A stretch of DNA of 64,000 bases. Origin: Chitinophaga oryziterrae. GTDB taxonomy: Bacteria > Bacteroidota > Bacteroidia > Chitinophagales > Chitinophagaceae. The notes under the pieces were generated by a model. The model was not told where the DNA came from and did no database searches. It was given only the letters and a program-made list of their open reading frames with translations. Within the stretch, counting starts at the first letter, position 1, and the number at the start of each line of letters is the position of its first letter. Made by a program: the position numbers and the translations under genes. Shown in pieces: positions 28,001 to 37,057 of the stretch. The stretch covers positions 248,001-312,000 of the forward strand of contig NZ_WRXO01000006.1 in assembly GCF_009758125.1 (NCBI RefSeq). Reading direction: 5' to 3'.

Positions 28001-30389
28001 CGGGATTTATACTTATTCGATGACGGATAATAACTGGGCTACACAGTCTGCATATACCAGTGGTGCCGGTCTTGTTGCCGGTGATTATAAGTTTCGTGTA
28101 ACGGACGGGCATGGATGCACAGCAGATTATAGCAATACAACACATATAACAGCTCCTGTTGCCCCGGTAACTTTCACAGCGGTATTATCCGATTACAACG
28201 GGTACAATATATCCTGCTATGGCGGGAATAATGCTTATGCAGTGATCACCCCTGCGGGCGGTAACGGAAGTACTTATAGTGGTTACACGTTCGCATTGGA
28301 TAACGGTCTGTTCACAAATGCACAAACGGTACAGCAGATCAATGCAGGCGATCATATACTGAAGGTACAGGATGCAAGGGGCTGTATCGTTCAGGGGACT
28401 TACACCTTTATCCAGTCCTCCGCAGTACTGGATATCAGCCTGGTAAGCAAACAGGATGTACGCTGCGCTGTTGACCCGGATGGAAAGCTGACTGTTGCCG
28501 GTAATGGGGGCGTAGGGAATCTGCTGTACAGCATCGACGGCAATAACTGGCAGTCTTCCCCTGTATTCAACAACCTGACCGCCGGTGATTATACGGTATC
28601 TGTAAAAGATGTGAACGCCTGTAACAAATCATTGGCAGTAACTATAAGCTCTCTTAATCCGCCTATCCTGGTGGACAACATTACCCGTAACGATATTATC
28701 TGTTATGGAGCAAAAGGTTCACTTGTGGTACAATCGCATGGAGGCTCCGGGACCTTATCAGATGAGTATTCACTGAATGGTACGGATTACACTGCATTTA
28801 ACAGCACCACACAACTGGGTGCAGGTGTTTACAGGATACGCATTAAGGATGATGCAGGCTGTTATTCATCAGTAAGTGATCCTGTCAGTATTACGGCCCC
28901 TGCAGCTCCATTAAACAACGTGATTACAACATCCGATTACAACGGCTTGCAGGTTTCCTGTTACGGACAGACAGATGGTAGTTTCTCTTTCTCCACAAGT
29001 GGAGGTAACGGGGATAACTATAGCGGATATCAATACAATGTAAATAATACAGGCTATACAACTAATAATAGTTTTAGTGATCTCCCGGCAGGTACTTACT
29101 CCGTAAAGGTAAAGGATGCAAGAGGATGTGTGCTGAATCAAAGCGTCATTTTACAGCAACCGGGTTTGCTTGCGCTAACGGTTACGGGTATTGAAAACCT
29201 TACTTGTGGTGCAAACCCTACCGGTAAGATTACCTTATCTGCTGCCGGTGGCACCCTTCCTTATACTTACAGCGTAGATGGGGATAGCTGGCAATCCCAG
29301 CCGGTATTTGATGCGTTAACTGCAGGTGGTTATACATTGCTGGCAAAAGATGTGAACGGATGTGCAGTACAGACAACAGCCACAGTGAGTACACAATATC
29401 CTGCTATTACAGTAGTGGATGATATAACGCCGGTAAGCTGTTACGGAGTGGCTGATGGGGCTATCCGTATAACAGTAACAGGAGGTGATGGTAATTATCA
29501 ATACGAATGGAATACACCGGACCCATTAAAAGTTGCTGCCGGTGATTACACACTGAAAATAACAGACGGTAAAAATTGTACCAGTTCATTTATCTATACT
29601 GTTAGCCAGCCAGACCAGTTACAATTACAATATAACGCACCTGCTATCTGCGATGGATTAACAGAAGGCGTCATTACAGCCACAGCAACAGGTGGTACAC
29701 TTCCTTACACCTATGCTGCTGATAACAGCGGATGGCAGTCGGGAAATACCTTTAGCAACCTTAATAAAGGCAGTCATACACTCACCGTGCAGGATGCTAA
29801 TAACTGCAAGGTTACCCAGGACCTTAACATTGCTACTGTCAATACCAAACCGGAAGTAAACTTCCTGGTGGCTTCGCGGAAAAATGCGTTAGACACGCTG
29901 ATCGTAAAAGAGGTGAGTGTACCGGCGCCCGATGAAGTGACCTGGGACTATGATCCGCGTGCCACCTTCCTGGGATATGATGATGGTATGCCGCTTCTTA
30001 AATTCAATCAGGCCGGTACTTATAAGATAAAGATGACCGGCAGTTTTGGACAATGTACCTATTCTCTTGAAAAGGATGTGACGATTGCTGATTATGATCC
30101 GCTGGCAGGTCCTTCTTACGTGTTGCCGGTACATGTGATCGATACGGTGATGCTGTCTCCCAATCCCAATGACGGTAATTTCCAGTTCAAAATAAAGATG
30201 AACAGGAAGCAGGAGGCCATTGTTTGGATATATGATGTAAGTGGCCGGATAGCAGGTAAAAGGCAATACGCCCCTTCGCTGGAAATCAGCGATCAGTTCA
30301 ATCTGGCGAATGAGATCAGTACCACCTATATACTCAGAGTGATTACAGAAAGTGAGAGCCGGGATGTACGTTTTATTATCAGCCGTTAA
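25032..30389 (+). CDS. SprB-repeat surface protein with T9SS type A sorting domain (paralog 2)
   Basis: This 1785-residue paralog has a less typical signal peptide (ending VEVYGQ, about residue 24) and a unique head of about 230 residues rich in Ser, Thr and Tyr. It then has the same series of SprB repeats as paralog 1 and an almost identical T9SS sorting domain (MLSPNPNDGNFQFKIKMN on to RDVRFIIS). Many repeats match paralog 1 residue for residue (for example AVKTDIDCYGS and VISPTAAGG-like regions around VTVHDAVCL). The gene follows the barrel gene after five bases and precedes the toxin gene by about 70 bases. Its role is inferred as a second surface stalk with a different binding head. Confidence 0.9.
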   Translation: MKNVVIIVITGMFSILYNVEVYGQFSAPTNLYVCVDYGWSSSGSVKLSSGEYMGGTSYRPSTGTGVVYVGTISSTPTFYLILNNNDASASDQFNSTDIYPVGSGLTGPTIPFYGDIKGWSNDKYVRFVYEMPAPNTMTVTSPASSGQFCSNQVIILNSNNNFPIMNDLYVTQHIVIEYNVSGSSAWKSIDSIGYSYYTGFYPENVIPEIQSTQQNIRFRCRQKAVYADATYYSPYSTPTAYYTIFPPPPNTDQSKIIVTPACYGQSNGKITIQGSDIRAGYANMRWILRPGSTSSPCDPSLSVGSSNCGDIVDWSDGVKPVSDGVNATNIAPGTYSLWLVSPGGTIGNCIRAFTVTVPQLTELSISNNTAQTTNVSCYGGSNGSIGVTAAGGDGGSTGYYFTLNTLAGTTVSAEQHTAATNMLWQNLPAGDYVVQVRDGTCSVIKTLNVTLTQPAQITGSVTTVNPTCANPGNGSIGVTANGTAVNYTFNLYEGAVLAKTSGRTTANNYSFNDLADGNYTVEIINADYASCAGWTTSATLTAASILSLQLTARDSVSCNGGNDGRLAFSGNGGSGSYQYTIGAVTNTTGEFTGLSAGDYTVLLKNQGTGCNDEVVQAFTVFQRAPLQVSLQKTAITCNGANNAILKAVVTGGSADYKYTWQQYQAGAWVGNSFWFSTDNTIEGLGPGTYRVIISDNKSVGCTVTSDQTTFTDPSPVTISGVTVHDAVCLADGASINITAAGGDGNFSYAYSTDGGSNFTGFTAGTALYTNGDYTLKVTDGNNCTATASTTYKVTLPAVALDFTTQLSGYNGFNISCSGQNDGRINITASGGNGGTYTGYQYKLNNGVYQTGNVFDHLSAGTYTVSVKDGRGCEISHTVILHEPAIMISAVKTDIDCYGSSTGTIITSINGGAAPYSLTVNGRSVPVNQLISGLSQGDYILHISDANGCTKDSGISIVYTRPQLNPAGLVLSDIQCYGTTGSVTLNATGGDGIYTYSMTDNNWATQSAYTSGAGLVAGDYKFRVTDGHGCTADYSNTTHITAPVAPVTFTAVLSDYNGYNISCYGGNNAYAVITPAGGNGSTYSGYTFALDNGLFTNAQTVQQINAGDHILKVQDARGCIVQGTYTFIQSSAVLDISLVSKQDVRCAVDPDGKLTVAGNGGVGNLLYSIDGNNWQSSPVFNNLTAGDYTVSVKDVNACNKSLAVTISSLNPPILVDNITRNDIICYGAKGSLVVQSHGGSGTLSDEYSLNGTDYTAFNSTTQLGAGVYRIRIKDDAGCYSSVSDPVSITAPAAPLNNVITTSDYNGLQVSCYGQTDGSFSFSTSGGNGDNYSGYQYNVNNTGYTTNNSFSDLPAGTYSVKVKDARGCVLNQSVILQQPGLLALTVTGIENLTCGANPTGKITLSAAGGTLPYTYSVDGDSWQSQPVFDALTAGGYTLLAKDVNGCAVQTTATVSTQYPAITVVDDITPVSCYGVADGAIRITVTGGDGNYQYEWNTPDPLKVAAGDYTLKITDGKNCTSSFIYTVSQPDQLQLQYNAPAICDGLTEGVITATATGGTLPYTYAADNSGWQSGNTFSNLNKGSHTLTVQDANNCKVTQDLNIATVNTKPEVNFLVASRKNALDTLIVKEVSVPAPDEVTWDYDPRATFLGYDDGMPLLKFNQAGTYKIKMTGSFGQCTYSLEKDVTIADYDPLAGPSYVLPVHVIDTVMLSPNPNDGNFQFKIKMNRKQEAIVWIYDVSGRIAGKRQYAPSLEISDQFNLANEISTTYILRVITESESRDVRFIISR

Positions 30390-30460
30390 TTCATTTTGTG
30401 AGGAGAGATTATTGAGGAGTATGAGCACTTAATTATACCTATACCTTGAAAAAGAATGTG

Positions 30461-33400
30461 ATGAAAGCATTTATCAGGATTACCCTTTTTTACCTGTTGA
30501 GCATATTGATACAACAGTCTGCCATAGCGCAGCAATACCCCGTTACCGCCAGTACGCAGATCATACCGCCTTATAGCGTATACCTGCCCGACTATGCAGT
30601 TCCCGGCAGTGATAAACTACGGGTAATCCTGGTCCAGAATGACCTCACACAGCCCTCCTACGAGGTAAGGTTGCGCATGACAGTGGAAATGAATGGAGCT
30701 GTGATCATGCGTACCTCGCCCGCGTTTACCCCTAAGCCCCTGGTACTGAATCCTGGTATACCTACTATCATCAGTGGTGCAGATCTGTATGATTATCTCA
30801 ACAGTAATAATATAGATTTCAGCGGAGGGTTCAGTCGCGAGACTTACGACCGTACCAAGGCATTACCCGAAGGCGCCTATCGTATCAGTTTCACTGCATA
30901 CGACTACCGCCGTTCTGATGTTCAGGTAAGTAATACCGGTGCCAATATATTCTTCTTTCAGAAAAGTGAACCACCTGTATTAAATCAGCCTGTCTGTGAT
31001 AGCCGTGTAGTGAAGATAGACCCACAGTTCCTGACATTCAACTGGAGCAGCCGTAACACGCCCAATCCCCTGGAAGGCAGTGGTACGGAATATGTGTTTT
31101 CGCTCTATGAGATCAAACCTAAGAACAGTAACCCCGATTATATCGTTCGCAGTACACAACCACTGTATACCACTACAACAGCAACTAATACGCTTATTTA
31201 CGGCCCCGGTGAGCCCCAGTTGATAGATAGCATGGACTATGTATGGATCGTGCAGGCCCGTGATAAAAGCGGCAGGGATATGTACAGCAATCAGGGTTAC
31301 AGCAAAAGCTGTAAGTTCAGTTATCTGTCCAATAATCCTTTTGCGGTTAATAACATCGGCAAACCAAAATTGAACGGGGAAGCTACCGGGGAACGTACCG
31401 CTAAACTCTGGTGGCCACTGGCTACCGGAGGAGGGATGTACAATGTAGAAGCTTACCGTGTACAGTACCGTGCCGCCGCAAAAGATGGGGAAGAATTCGA
31501 TTGGTTCACCGAAGAGAAGGAAGCCGATTCTACGCTCGCATTATATAACCTGGAACCCGGTCGTGCATACGAAGCCCGTTTGCAATGGCGTGTATCCGGC
31601 ATATATGGCCCTTATAGTGACCTGGTCACTATAACAACAGAAGCATTGCGTACTTTCTCCTGTGGGGAATCCCCACAAGTGCAGCTTCCGCAGAACAGCC
31701 AGCCGCTACCGGTGGCAGTAGTTGGCATGCCGGTGAAAATAGGTCATTTCGACGTGTTGCTGACAGATGTAAGTGGCAGTAATGGGGTATTCTCAGGAAA
31801 GGGAAGGATCATCACTCCGGGCTTTGGTATGGGGCTCTTAATGGAATTTAAGGGAATCACCATCAATACGGATCTAGTGGTGATCCGTGGAGAAATGCAG
31901 GCAGTAACATCAGGCATAGATAAATTTGTCAGTGATGCCGTGAAGGAACAGCGTGGCGGAGCAGATGTAGGAAAGGTGAAAACCGGGGATATTGTACCGG
32001 ATGTAACAACCAACCTGCACATCTTCAGTAAGGATAATATTACAGTTAATACAGACGCAGGCACCATTACTTTAAAGGACAGCAATACCGGCAATGAGGA
32101 AGTCATCAACTACAAGGATAAAGGCAAAACATTGCCACTGGTATTGGAAGATGCTGATGGTAACCTGTATAACATAGATAAGAACGGAAAGGTAACAGCC
32201 GCGGGCACACGTGATAAGAGTCTGGCAGGTAATACGTCCGCACTGGCGGCACTCAATACCCTGCAACTGGATAGTGGCGTAGTGAACTTTACCGCTGCCA
32301 CCACCAACCGTTATGCATTTGATAGCTGGAAAACCAGTTATGAAGGCAAGCCTGTGCTGGATAGCAGTTATGAAAAACTGGCTAATGGCAAATACAGGGT
32401 AAGTGCCAAAGCGCTGGTGCCGGGAGAACAGGAAGATGTATTGGCTACCCTCAGTAATGCAGGTAGTATCAATACGGACAAAATCAAGTTTGTAAGCGGG
32501 AAAGGTATTGTATATCCTTCCAAAAAGAATGGTAATACCTGGACAATCACCATAACAGGTGGTCCTGCCGGTGATGCGCAGGAAGTGTTTGCTGTATATC
32601 CGAAGAGTGATGGACAGTATATCAGTATGGGTAAATTGCTGGTAGCCAGTTATGCGCCTGTACAAAAGAAAATAGTGCTGGTGCAGGTGGGCATGCAAAC
32701 ACTTATTCCGCAGGAAAGTATTCAAAGTAGCCTGGAACAGGTATATTCTAAGGTAGGAGCAACATATACACTGGAAATTGATACTACCTTCCGCCGGAAT
32801 ATAACCTGGGACCAGAGTGGTGATGGCCAGTTACAGGACACTAAGAGTGCTTTCCTGAGTAATGGATTTACCGGAGAGGAAAAGGCACTGAAAAAAGCTT
32901 ACAGCAAAACACATACAATAGATGATAATGCTGTTTACCTCTTTATAGTGAACGAAGCCGCCACCGGTGATGGTGATCTGCTTGGTAAAATGCCGCGTCA
33001 GAGTCAGTTCGGATTTATATTTACGAAAGGAGCGTCAAACACTGATATCGGGCATACCATCGCACATGAAGTCGCCCATGGCGCGTGGACACTTGAGCAT
33101 ACATTTGCTTCAGGCATAGGATTAACGGCTATGACTACAGCAAATCTGATGGATTACAAAAATGGTAACGAACTACTGAAATACCAGTGGGACGTAATCC
33201 ATAGTCCGGGACATGTATGGGGTATCTTTGAAGACGACGATGGAAGTGGTCTGTATAGCGGGAATTATTTGCTGGTATCCGATTACCTCATCAATGATGC
33301 AAAAGCCGCGGATTATATAGTGAATAATAGTATTAACTACGTGGTACCTGACGGAAGTATCATCAGGTTAAGCAAAGATGTAAAAGTGACTTTTGGCGGA

Positions 33401-35554
33401 TATCTGGTGGTAACCGGTACAAGTAATGCATCAGGCATGTCTAAAGACGCTATTGGGGTAATTACCGGGTTCTATAAGGATAGCAAATACTGGGTTGCTA
33501 ATTTCAGCAATGGTAATTTCTCAGGGTTTTATCAGGATGCTGACAAGAATAAAGAGAAGTATGTATTTACAGATGAAGGAGGAGAAAAACTGGTAGTAGC
33601 AGGAGTGGAGTTCTCAAAATGCAAGCTGGCATTCTACGCAGGTTTGTATACGTCCAAACAGATGAAATACTCAGATTTCAGCGAGATCAAATTTAAAAAT
33701 GACGAGCGGAAACTGATAGGCGTGAAGGAAATAGCAGGTAAGACATGTATCGATTGTGAGTTGCCTTTGGAAAATAAACCACAGGATATACAGGCTGTTC
33801 TGAAAGAATTATATACAAATCCTAATAGCTCGTCGATTGATGATAAGATGGTTGGAGTAAGCGAAGCGAACCTGAAGAACTTTGTTTGCATCAAAGATCG
33901 CTTTAACCTGATAAAGAATATTGCTGATGGCTTTGTGGTTGGAAATGATGACGAAATGTCTATCATCAAACTGATCAGAAGTGCGCCTGATGACCAGGTA
34001 ATTCCTTTGCTGGATAGTCTGCAATCTGACAAGGACGGATTACTGGCATTGATGTTCAAGGATATAGACGGAGAACAACTGGGTGATTATTTCAGCGCGA
34101 TGTCGCAGCTTTTCTTCAGAAGTAAATCACCGTTGGAGTGGGAAGCTATATACCAGGAATTTGACAAGAAAATAGAAGCGTTCTCGAAGACACATTCTCC
34201 GGACGACTGCGATTACTTCTATAAGCTGGCGGAAGAAGAGGTGTATGTTACAAAGAGGTTTACCAGCGATGGCGTCAACCATGTGCATTATCAGCAATCA
34301 TCAATTGCGCCTTTTTTCTCAAATGATGGAAAGGTAGCCATTAACTTCTATGATGATTATTGCAAATCGGATCTTATCCCTAAAAGTATCGATCAGTTGA
34401 TCTCCTCTAATTCATATCAGGGGAAGCCATTTACACTGGTAAGGATATTTACGGTAGAGAAAGATGGATCGGTCACAGAGGCTTATATGCCGGCAATCAG
34501 CCTTGTCTATGTGGCCAATAATTATATGAATTATGACATCATGGTGGCAGTCAATAAGCTGATTGCAGTACTGGCGGCCAAACAACTATCCACTCCTGGA
34601 GCCTCCCCATGGGTATATCTCTGGGCTACGGTAGACCTGGTAGTGTCTAACGGAAATCTATATATAGCAGAGAACCAGGATGAGTTAAGCAAAACTGAGA
34701 GTGGTAAAAAGTTTATTGAGAAATGGGAAACAGTTAATACCTGGGTGGCAGTTGCACAGGGAGCCAGTGCCCTGTATGGTATCGGGAAGAACTATGTGAA
34801 ATTTAACCTGGCCGTAAAAGAATTGAAGGCAGCATTCAATGAATGGAAGTTTAAGGATTTTGAGGAGCTTAGAGCAAAGAACCCGGAACTGGCAGCGAAA
34901 CTGGAAGCATTTGGCAAGGTAGGTATTGGTAAGCTGGATGACCTGATTGCGGCTTATGAACTGAAGTTGCAGAAGGTGATGCAGGAAGTAAACTGTACAC
35001 GTGAAGTGGCAATAAGAATACTGGAAAACGATGGTATCTTATTTTTACATTCACCTACTTCCGGGGCAAAGATCCTTTATGATACCAAAAGTGGTACCTT
35101 CCTGGTGGGGGCTTTTAATTCTGATCTGAAAAATATTCTTGAAGAATTGAATTACCCGGTTGTTACAGATTATGCTACTTTAGAGGCGAAAGCGAATCCA
35201 CAATACCTGGTGCCGGCAGGGCAGAAGTTTAACTTGTTAAACGTTTCAAAGGAGGTGGTAGATTATTTCTCTAAAAAAGGAGGATTCTTTAACAGTGTGA
35301 ATGCTAAATGGATAGATGCGGCAGTTGCACAAAAAGTTGATATAATTGTAGTTTCGGACGCAAGTTATCTATATAAGGTAGGAAAAAATGATATGTTGGA
35401 ATTAACGGGATTCGGGAAGGAAATTCACCGGTTAGAATGGAAGCATGGATTCAGGTTTGATCCTGAGAGTAAAATGATGCTGCCTCCTTCTAATGCCAAG
35501 GCGGCAGGGTTACCAACCCTGACCAAGCTATCGGATTGGAAGATTGTAGACTAG
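30461..35554 (+). CDS. Exported polymorphic toxin candidate (TANFOR-like N-terminus, fibronectin III, zincin motif, C-terminal toxin tip)
   Basis: The 1697-residue protein has a signal peptide (YLLSILIQQSAIAQ). Its N-terminal module (about 25-290) has PPYSVYLPDYAVPGSDKLRV, which I recall from the TANFOR class of Bacteroidetes toxins. A fibronectin III domain lies at about 300-395. A zincin protease site HEVAH is at 869-873, with a following EH and a Met-turn (NLMDY) near 897. A hydrophobic stretch lies near 1365-1400, and a variable-looking tip covers the last 130 or so residues (LTGFGKEIHRLEWKHGFRF). There is no T9SS tail. The ATG at 30461 is preferred to a TTG at 30446. The gene for a cytoplasmic partner follows after 15 bases. 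The enzyme activity of the tip is unknown. Confidence 0.7.
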   Translation: MKAFIRITLFYLLSILIQQSAIAQQYPVTASTQIIPPYSVYLPDYAVPGSDKLRVILVQNDLTQPSYEVRLRMTVEMNGAVIMRTSPAFTPKPLVLNPGIPTIISGADLYDYLNSNNIDFSGGFSRETYDRTKALPEGAYRISFTAYDYRRSDVQVSNTGANIFFFQKSEPPVLNQPVCDSRVVKIDPQFLTFNWSSRNTPNPLEGSGTEYVFSLYEIKPKNSNPDYIVRSTQPLYTTTTATNTLIYGPGEPQLIDSMDYVWIVQARDKSGRDMYSNQGYSKSCKFSYLSNNPFAVNNIGKPKLNGEATGERTAKLWWPLATGGGMYNVEAYRVQYRAAAKDGEEFDWFTEEKEADSTLALYNLEPGRAYEARLQWRVSGIYGPYSDLVTITTEALRTFSCGESPQVQLPQNSQPLPVAVVGMPVKIGHFDVLLTDVSGSNGVFSGKGRIITPGFGMGLLMEFKGITINTDLVVIRGEMQAVTSGIDKFVSDAVKEQRGGADVGKVKTGDIVPDVTTNLHIFSKDNITVNTDAGTITLKDSNTGNEEVINYKDKGKTLPLVLEDADGNLYNIDKNGKVTAAGTRDKSLAGNTSALAALNTLQLDSGVVNFTAATTNRYAFDSWKTSYEGKPVLDSSYEKLANGKYRVSAKALVPGEQEDVLATLSNAGSINTDKIKFVSGKGIVYPSKKNGNTWTITITGGPAGDAQEVFAVYPKSDGQYISMGKLLVASYAPVQKKIVLVQVGMQTLIPQESIQSSLEQVYSKVGATYTLEIDTTFRRNITWDQSGDGQLQDTKSAFLSNGFTGEEKALKKAYSKTHTIDDNAVYLFIVNEAATGDGDLLGKMPRQSQFGFIFTKGASNTDIGHTIAHEVAHGAWTLEHTFASGIGLTAMTTANLMDYKNGNELLKYQWDVIHSPGHVWGIFEDDDGSGLYSGNYLLVSDYLINDAKAADYIVNNSINYVVPDGSIIRLSKDVKVTFGGYLVVTGTSNASGMSKDAIGVITGFYKDSKYWVANFSNGNFSGFYQDADKNKEKYVFTDEGGEKLVVAGVEFSKCKLAFYAGLYTSKQMKYSDFSEIKFKNDERKLIGVKEIAGKTCIDCELPLENKPQDIQAVLKELYTNPNSSSIDDKMVGVSEANLKNFVCIKDRFNLIKNIADGFVVGNDDEMSIIKLIRSAPDDQVIPLLDSLQSDKDGLLALMFKDIDGEQLGDYFSAMSQLFFRSKSPLEWEAIYQEFDKKIEAFSKTHSPDDCDYFYKLAEEEVYVTKRFTSDGVNHVHYQQSSIAPFFSNDGKVAINFYDDYCKSDLIPKSIDQLISSNSYQGKPFTLVRIFTVEKDGSVTEAYMPAISLVYVANNYMNYDIMVAVNKLIAVLAAKQLSTPGASPWVYLWATVDLVVSNGNLYIAENQDELSKTESGKKFIEKWETVNTWVAVAQGASALYGIGKNYVKFNLAVKELKAAFNEWKFKDFEELRAKNPELAAKLEAFGKVGIGKLDDLIAAYELKLQKVMQEVNCTREVAIRILENDGILFLHSPTSGAKILYDTKSGTFLVGAFNSDLKNILEELNYPVVTDYATLEAKANPQYLVPAGQKFNLLNVSKEVVDYFSKKGGFFNSVNAKWIDAAVAQKVDIIVVSDASYLYKVGKNDMLELTGFGKEIHRLEWKHGFRFDPESKMMLPPSNAKAAGLPTLTKLSDWKIVD

Positions 35555-35569
35555 ATTAAAAGAAATTAT

Positions 35570-35962
35570 ATGGACTTTGATTATTATATGCCTTTTCTGA
35601 AAGAAAAGTTTGGTCACCTGATAGAGAAATATCATCTTGAATTCATTGCTCCGCCCAATGAGTATGAAGCTGTCCTTGCAAATGAGCATGTGAAGATCAG
35701 GATGTTTATATTTTCAAGGGAAGATGGAATGGGAATATTTGTTACGGACCTTAAAAATAACAAAGGGGACCATCTGTTAAATATGATGAGTAAAATGGGA
35801 AAGAACAGCCGGGAAGAATTTAAAAAAGCGGAGGCGTTGGGGTTGATGAATCACGAAGCTGATGATAAGGGAGTAAAAAGAATTATTGCAGGAGCGGCAT
35901 TTCTTTTAGAAGAATACGGTGATAAGATTCTTAAGGGCGATTTTTCTGAGGTAGAAGGTTAA
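35570..35962 (+). CDS. Probable immunity protein for the adjacent toxin
   Basis: This 130-residue protein lacks a signal peptide and membrane segments, so it should stay in the cytoplasm. It is acidic and probably mixed alpha/beta. It begins 15 bases after the toxin stop and is the last gene of the block, the classic place for an immunity gene. By eye it is more A/T-rich than the surface-protein genes upstream, as is often seen for exchangeable toxin-immunity modules. The family is not recognised; the immunity role rests on position, size and location alone. Confidence 0.6.
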   Translation: MDFDYYMPFLKEKFGHLIEKYHLEFIAPPNEYEAVLANEHVKIRMFIFSREDGMGIFVTDLKNNKGDHLLNMMSKMGKNSREEFKKAEALGLMNHEADDKGVKRIIAGAAFLLEEYGDKILKGDFSEVEG

Positions 35963-36045
35963 AATGCGAATACGGATTTCTAAGGAATATGGAAATAGTT
36001 TAATATTATTGTATAATATAATCATATCTATATAACCATTATTCT

Positions 36046-36921
36046 ATGTCCAACTGCAAAATTGTACTGTCCCTCAGCCTGTTGTTTTTAATGGCCTGTA
36101 GCAAAGACAAAGACGAAAACACGATCATCACAGATCCTCCGATGGGATTTGTTAATAAGAAAGGGGTAGATTTCAATACAGCAAGTACCAACGGAAGCTG
36201 GTACGGTAATGTAGTGAATCTGAAGAGTTACTGGTTTTATACCTGGGGTACCACTTTACCTTTCGAAAAGCAGCCCAATAACGCAGAATTCGTCACCATG
36301 TTCTGGGGTAAAGGCAACGTAACTGACGAGAACATCGCTTATGTTAAAAAATGGAAAGACTCCGGCAGGATAAAATATGTACTGGGGTTCAATGAACCTG
36401 ATCTGGCCGATCAATCCAACATGACAGTAGACGAAGCGCTGGCTTTATGGCCTAAACTGGAAAGCATTGGTCTGCCTCTGGGCAGCCCGGCAGCATCCTG
36501 GCCAACCCGCGACTGGATCTACAGTTTCATGGACAAGGCGATCGCACAGAATCGCCGGGTAGACTTCATCTGCGTACACATGTACGTTGGGCTTGATGAT
36601 GTTGACTTTGTGAAAGTACTGCGGGCTTTGTATGAAAAATACCATAAACCTATCTGGATTACAGAATTCGCTACCGCAGATCAGGATGCTAAAACCATGG
36701 AAGCAAACAGGTACACAGCAGAACAGGTACAGGCATTTATGCAAAGACTGTTGCCTCAGCTGGATTCCATACCTTTTATACAGCGTTATTCCTGGTTCTC
36801 CGGTTCACCCACCAGTACCCGGTTATGGCCTTCTGCTTTAGTGAAAGCAGATAGTACGCTCACTCCACTGGGTAAGTATTATTCAGAGTTCAAGCCTAAT
36901 ACAACGGTAACAGCCCGTTAA
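36046..36921 (+). CDS. GH128-like (Asl1-type) glycosyl hydrolase lipoprotein
   Basis: The 291-residue product has a lipoprotein signal (LLFLMAC, Cys18) and one catalytic domain of the Glyco_hydro_cc type, assigned to GH128 beta-1,3-glucanases. The motif GFNEPD carries the probable acid/base Glu117, and WITEFA carries the probable nucleophile Glu207. Later RYSWFSG is a usual family segment. Likely function: cutting beta-1,3-glucan at the cell surface. It is monocistronic and ends at a clear terminator. It follows the toxin locus, but nothing ties the two together. Confidence 0.85.
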   Translation: MSNCKIVLSLSLLFLMACSKDKDENTIITDPPMGFVNKKGVDFNTASTNGSWYGNVVNLKSYWFYTWGTTLPFEKQPNNAEFVTMFWGKGNVTDENIAYVKKWKDSGRIKYVLGFNEPDLADQSNMTVDEALALWPKLESIGLPLGSPAASWPTRDWIYSFMDKAIAQNRRVDFICVHMYVGLDDVDFVKVLRALYEKYHKPIWITEFATADQDAKTMEANRYTAEQVQAFMQRLLPQLDSIPFIQRYSWFSGSPTSTRLWPSALVKADSTLTPLGKYYSEFKPNTTVTAR

Positions 36922-36938
36922 TTACCTGATTATCACAG

Positions 36939-36969
36939 GCCGCAGAAGTTCATACTTCTGCGGCTTTTT
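36939..36969 (+). terminator. Rho-independent terminator after the GH128-like gene
   Basis: A perfect 10-bp stem GCCGCAGAAG / CTTCTGCGGC (36939-36948 with 36955-36964) with a six-base loop is followed at once by five Ts. Confidence 0.85.
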
Positions 36970-37057
36970 ATGAATATACCCAAATTAGTTCCCTGCTGTA
37001 TTGGTTTTTTATTACTTTTATCCGGCATTCAAAGGGGATATAACATAAAGGGGTTTA

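Noticed and set aside
17680..30389. Long internal repeats as a CRISPR array or VNTR
   Set aside because: The repeats are in frame, about 80-100 codons apart and diverged; they encode SprB domains.
36046..36921. GH128-like gene as part of the toxin locus
   Set aside because: It follows a non-coding gap of about 80 bases and is a common type of polysaccharide enzyme with its own terminator; no link to the toxin is visible.
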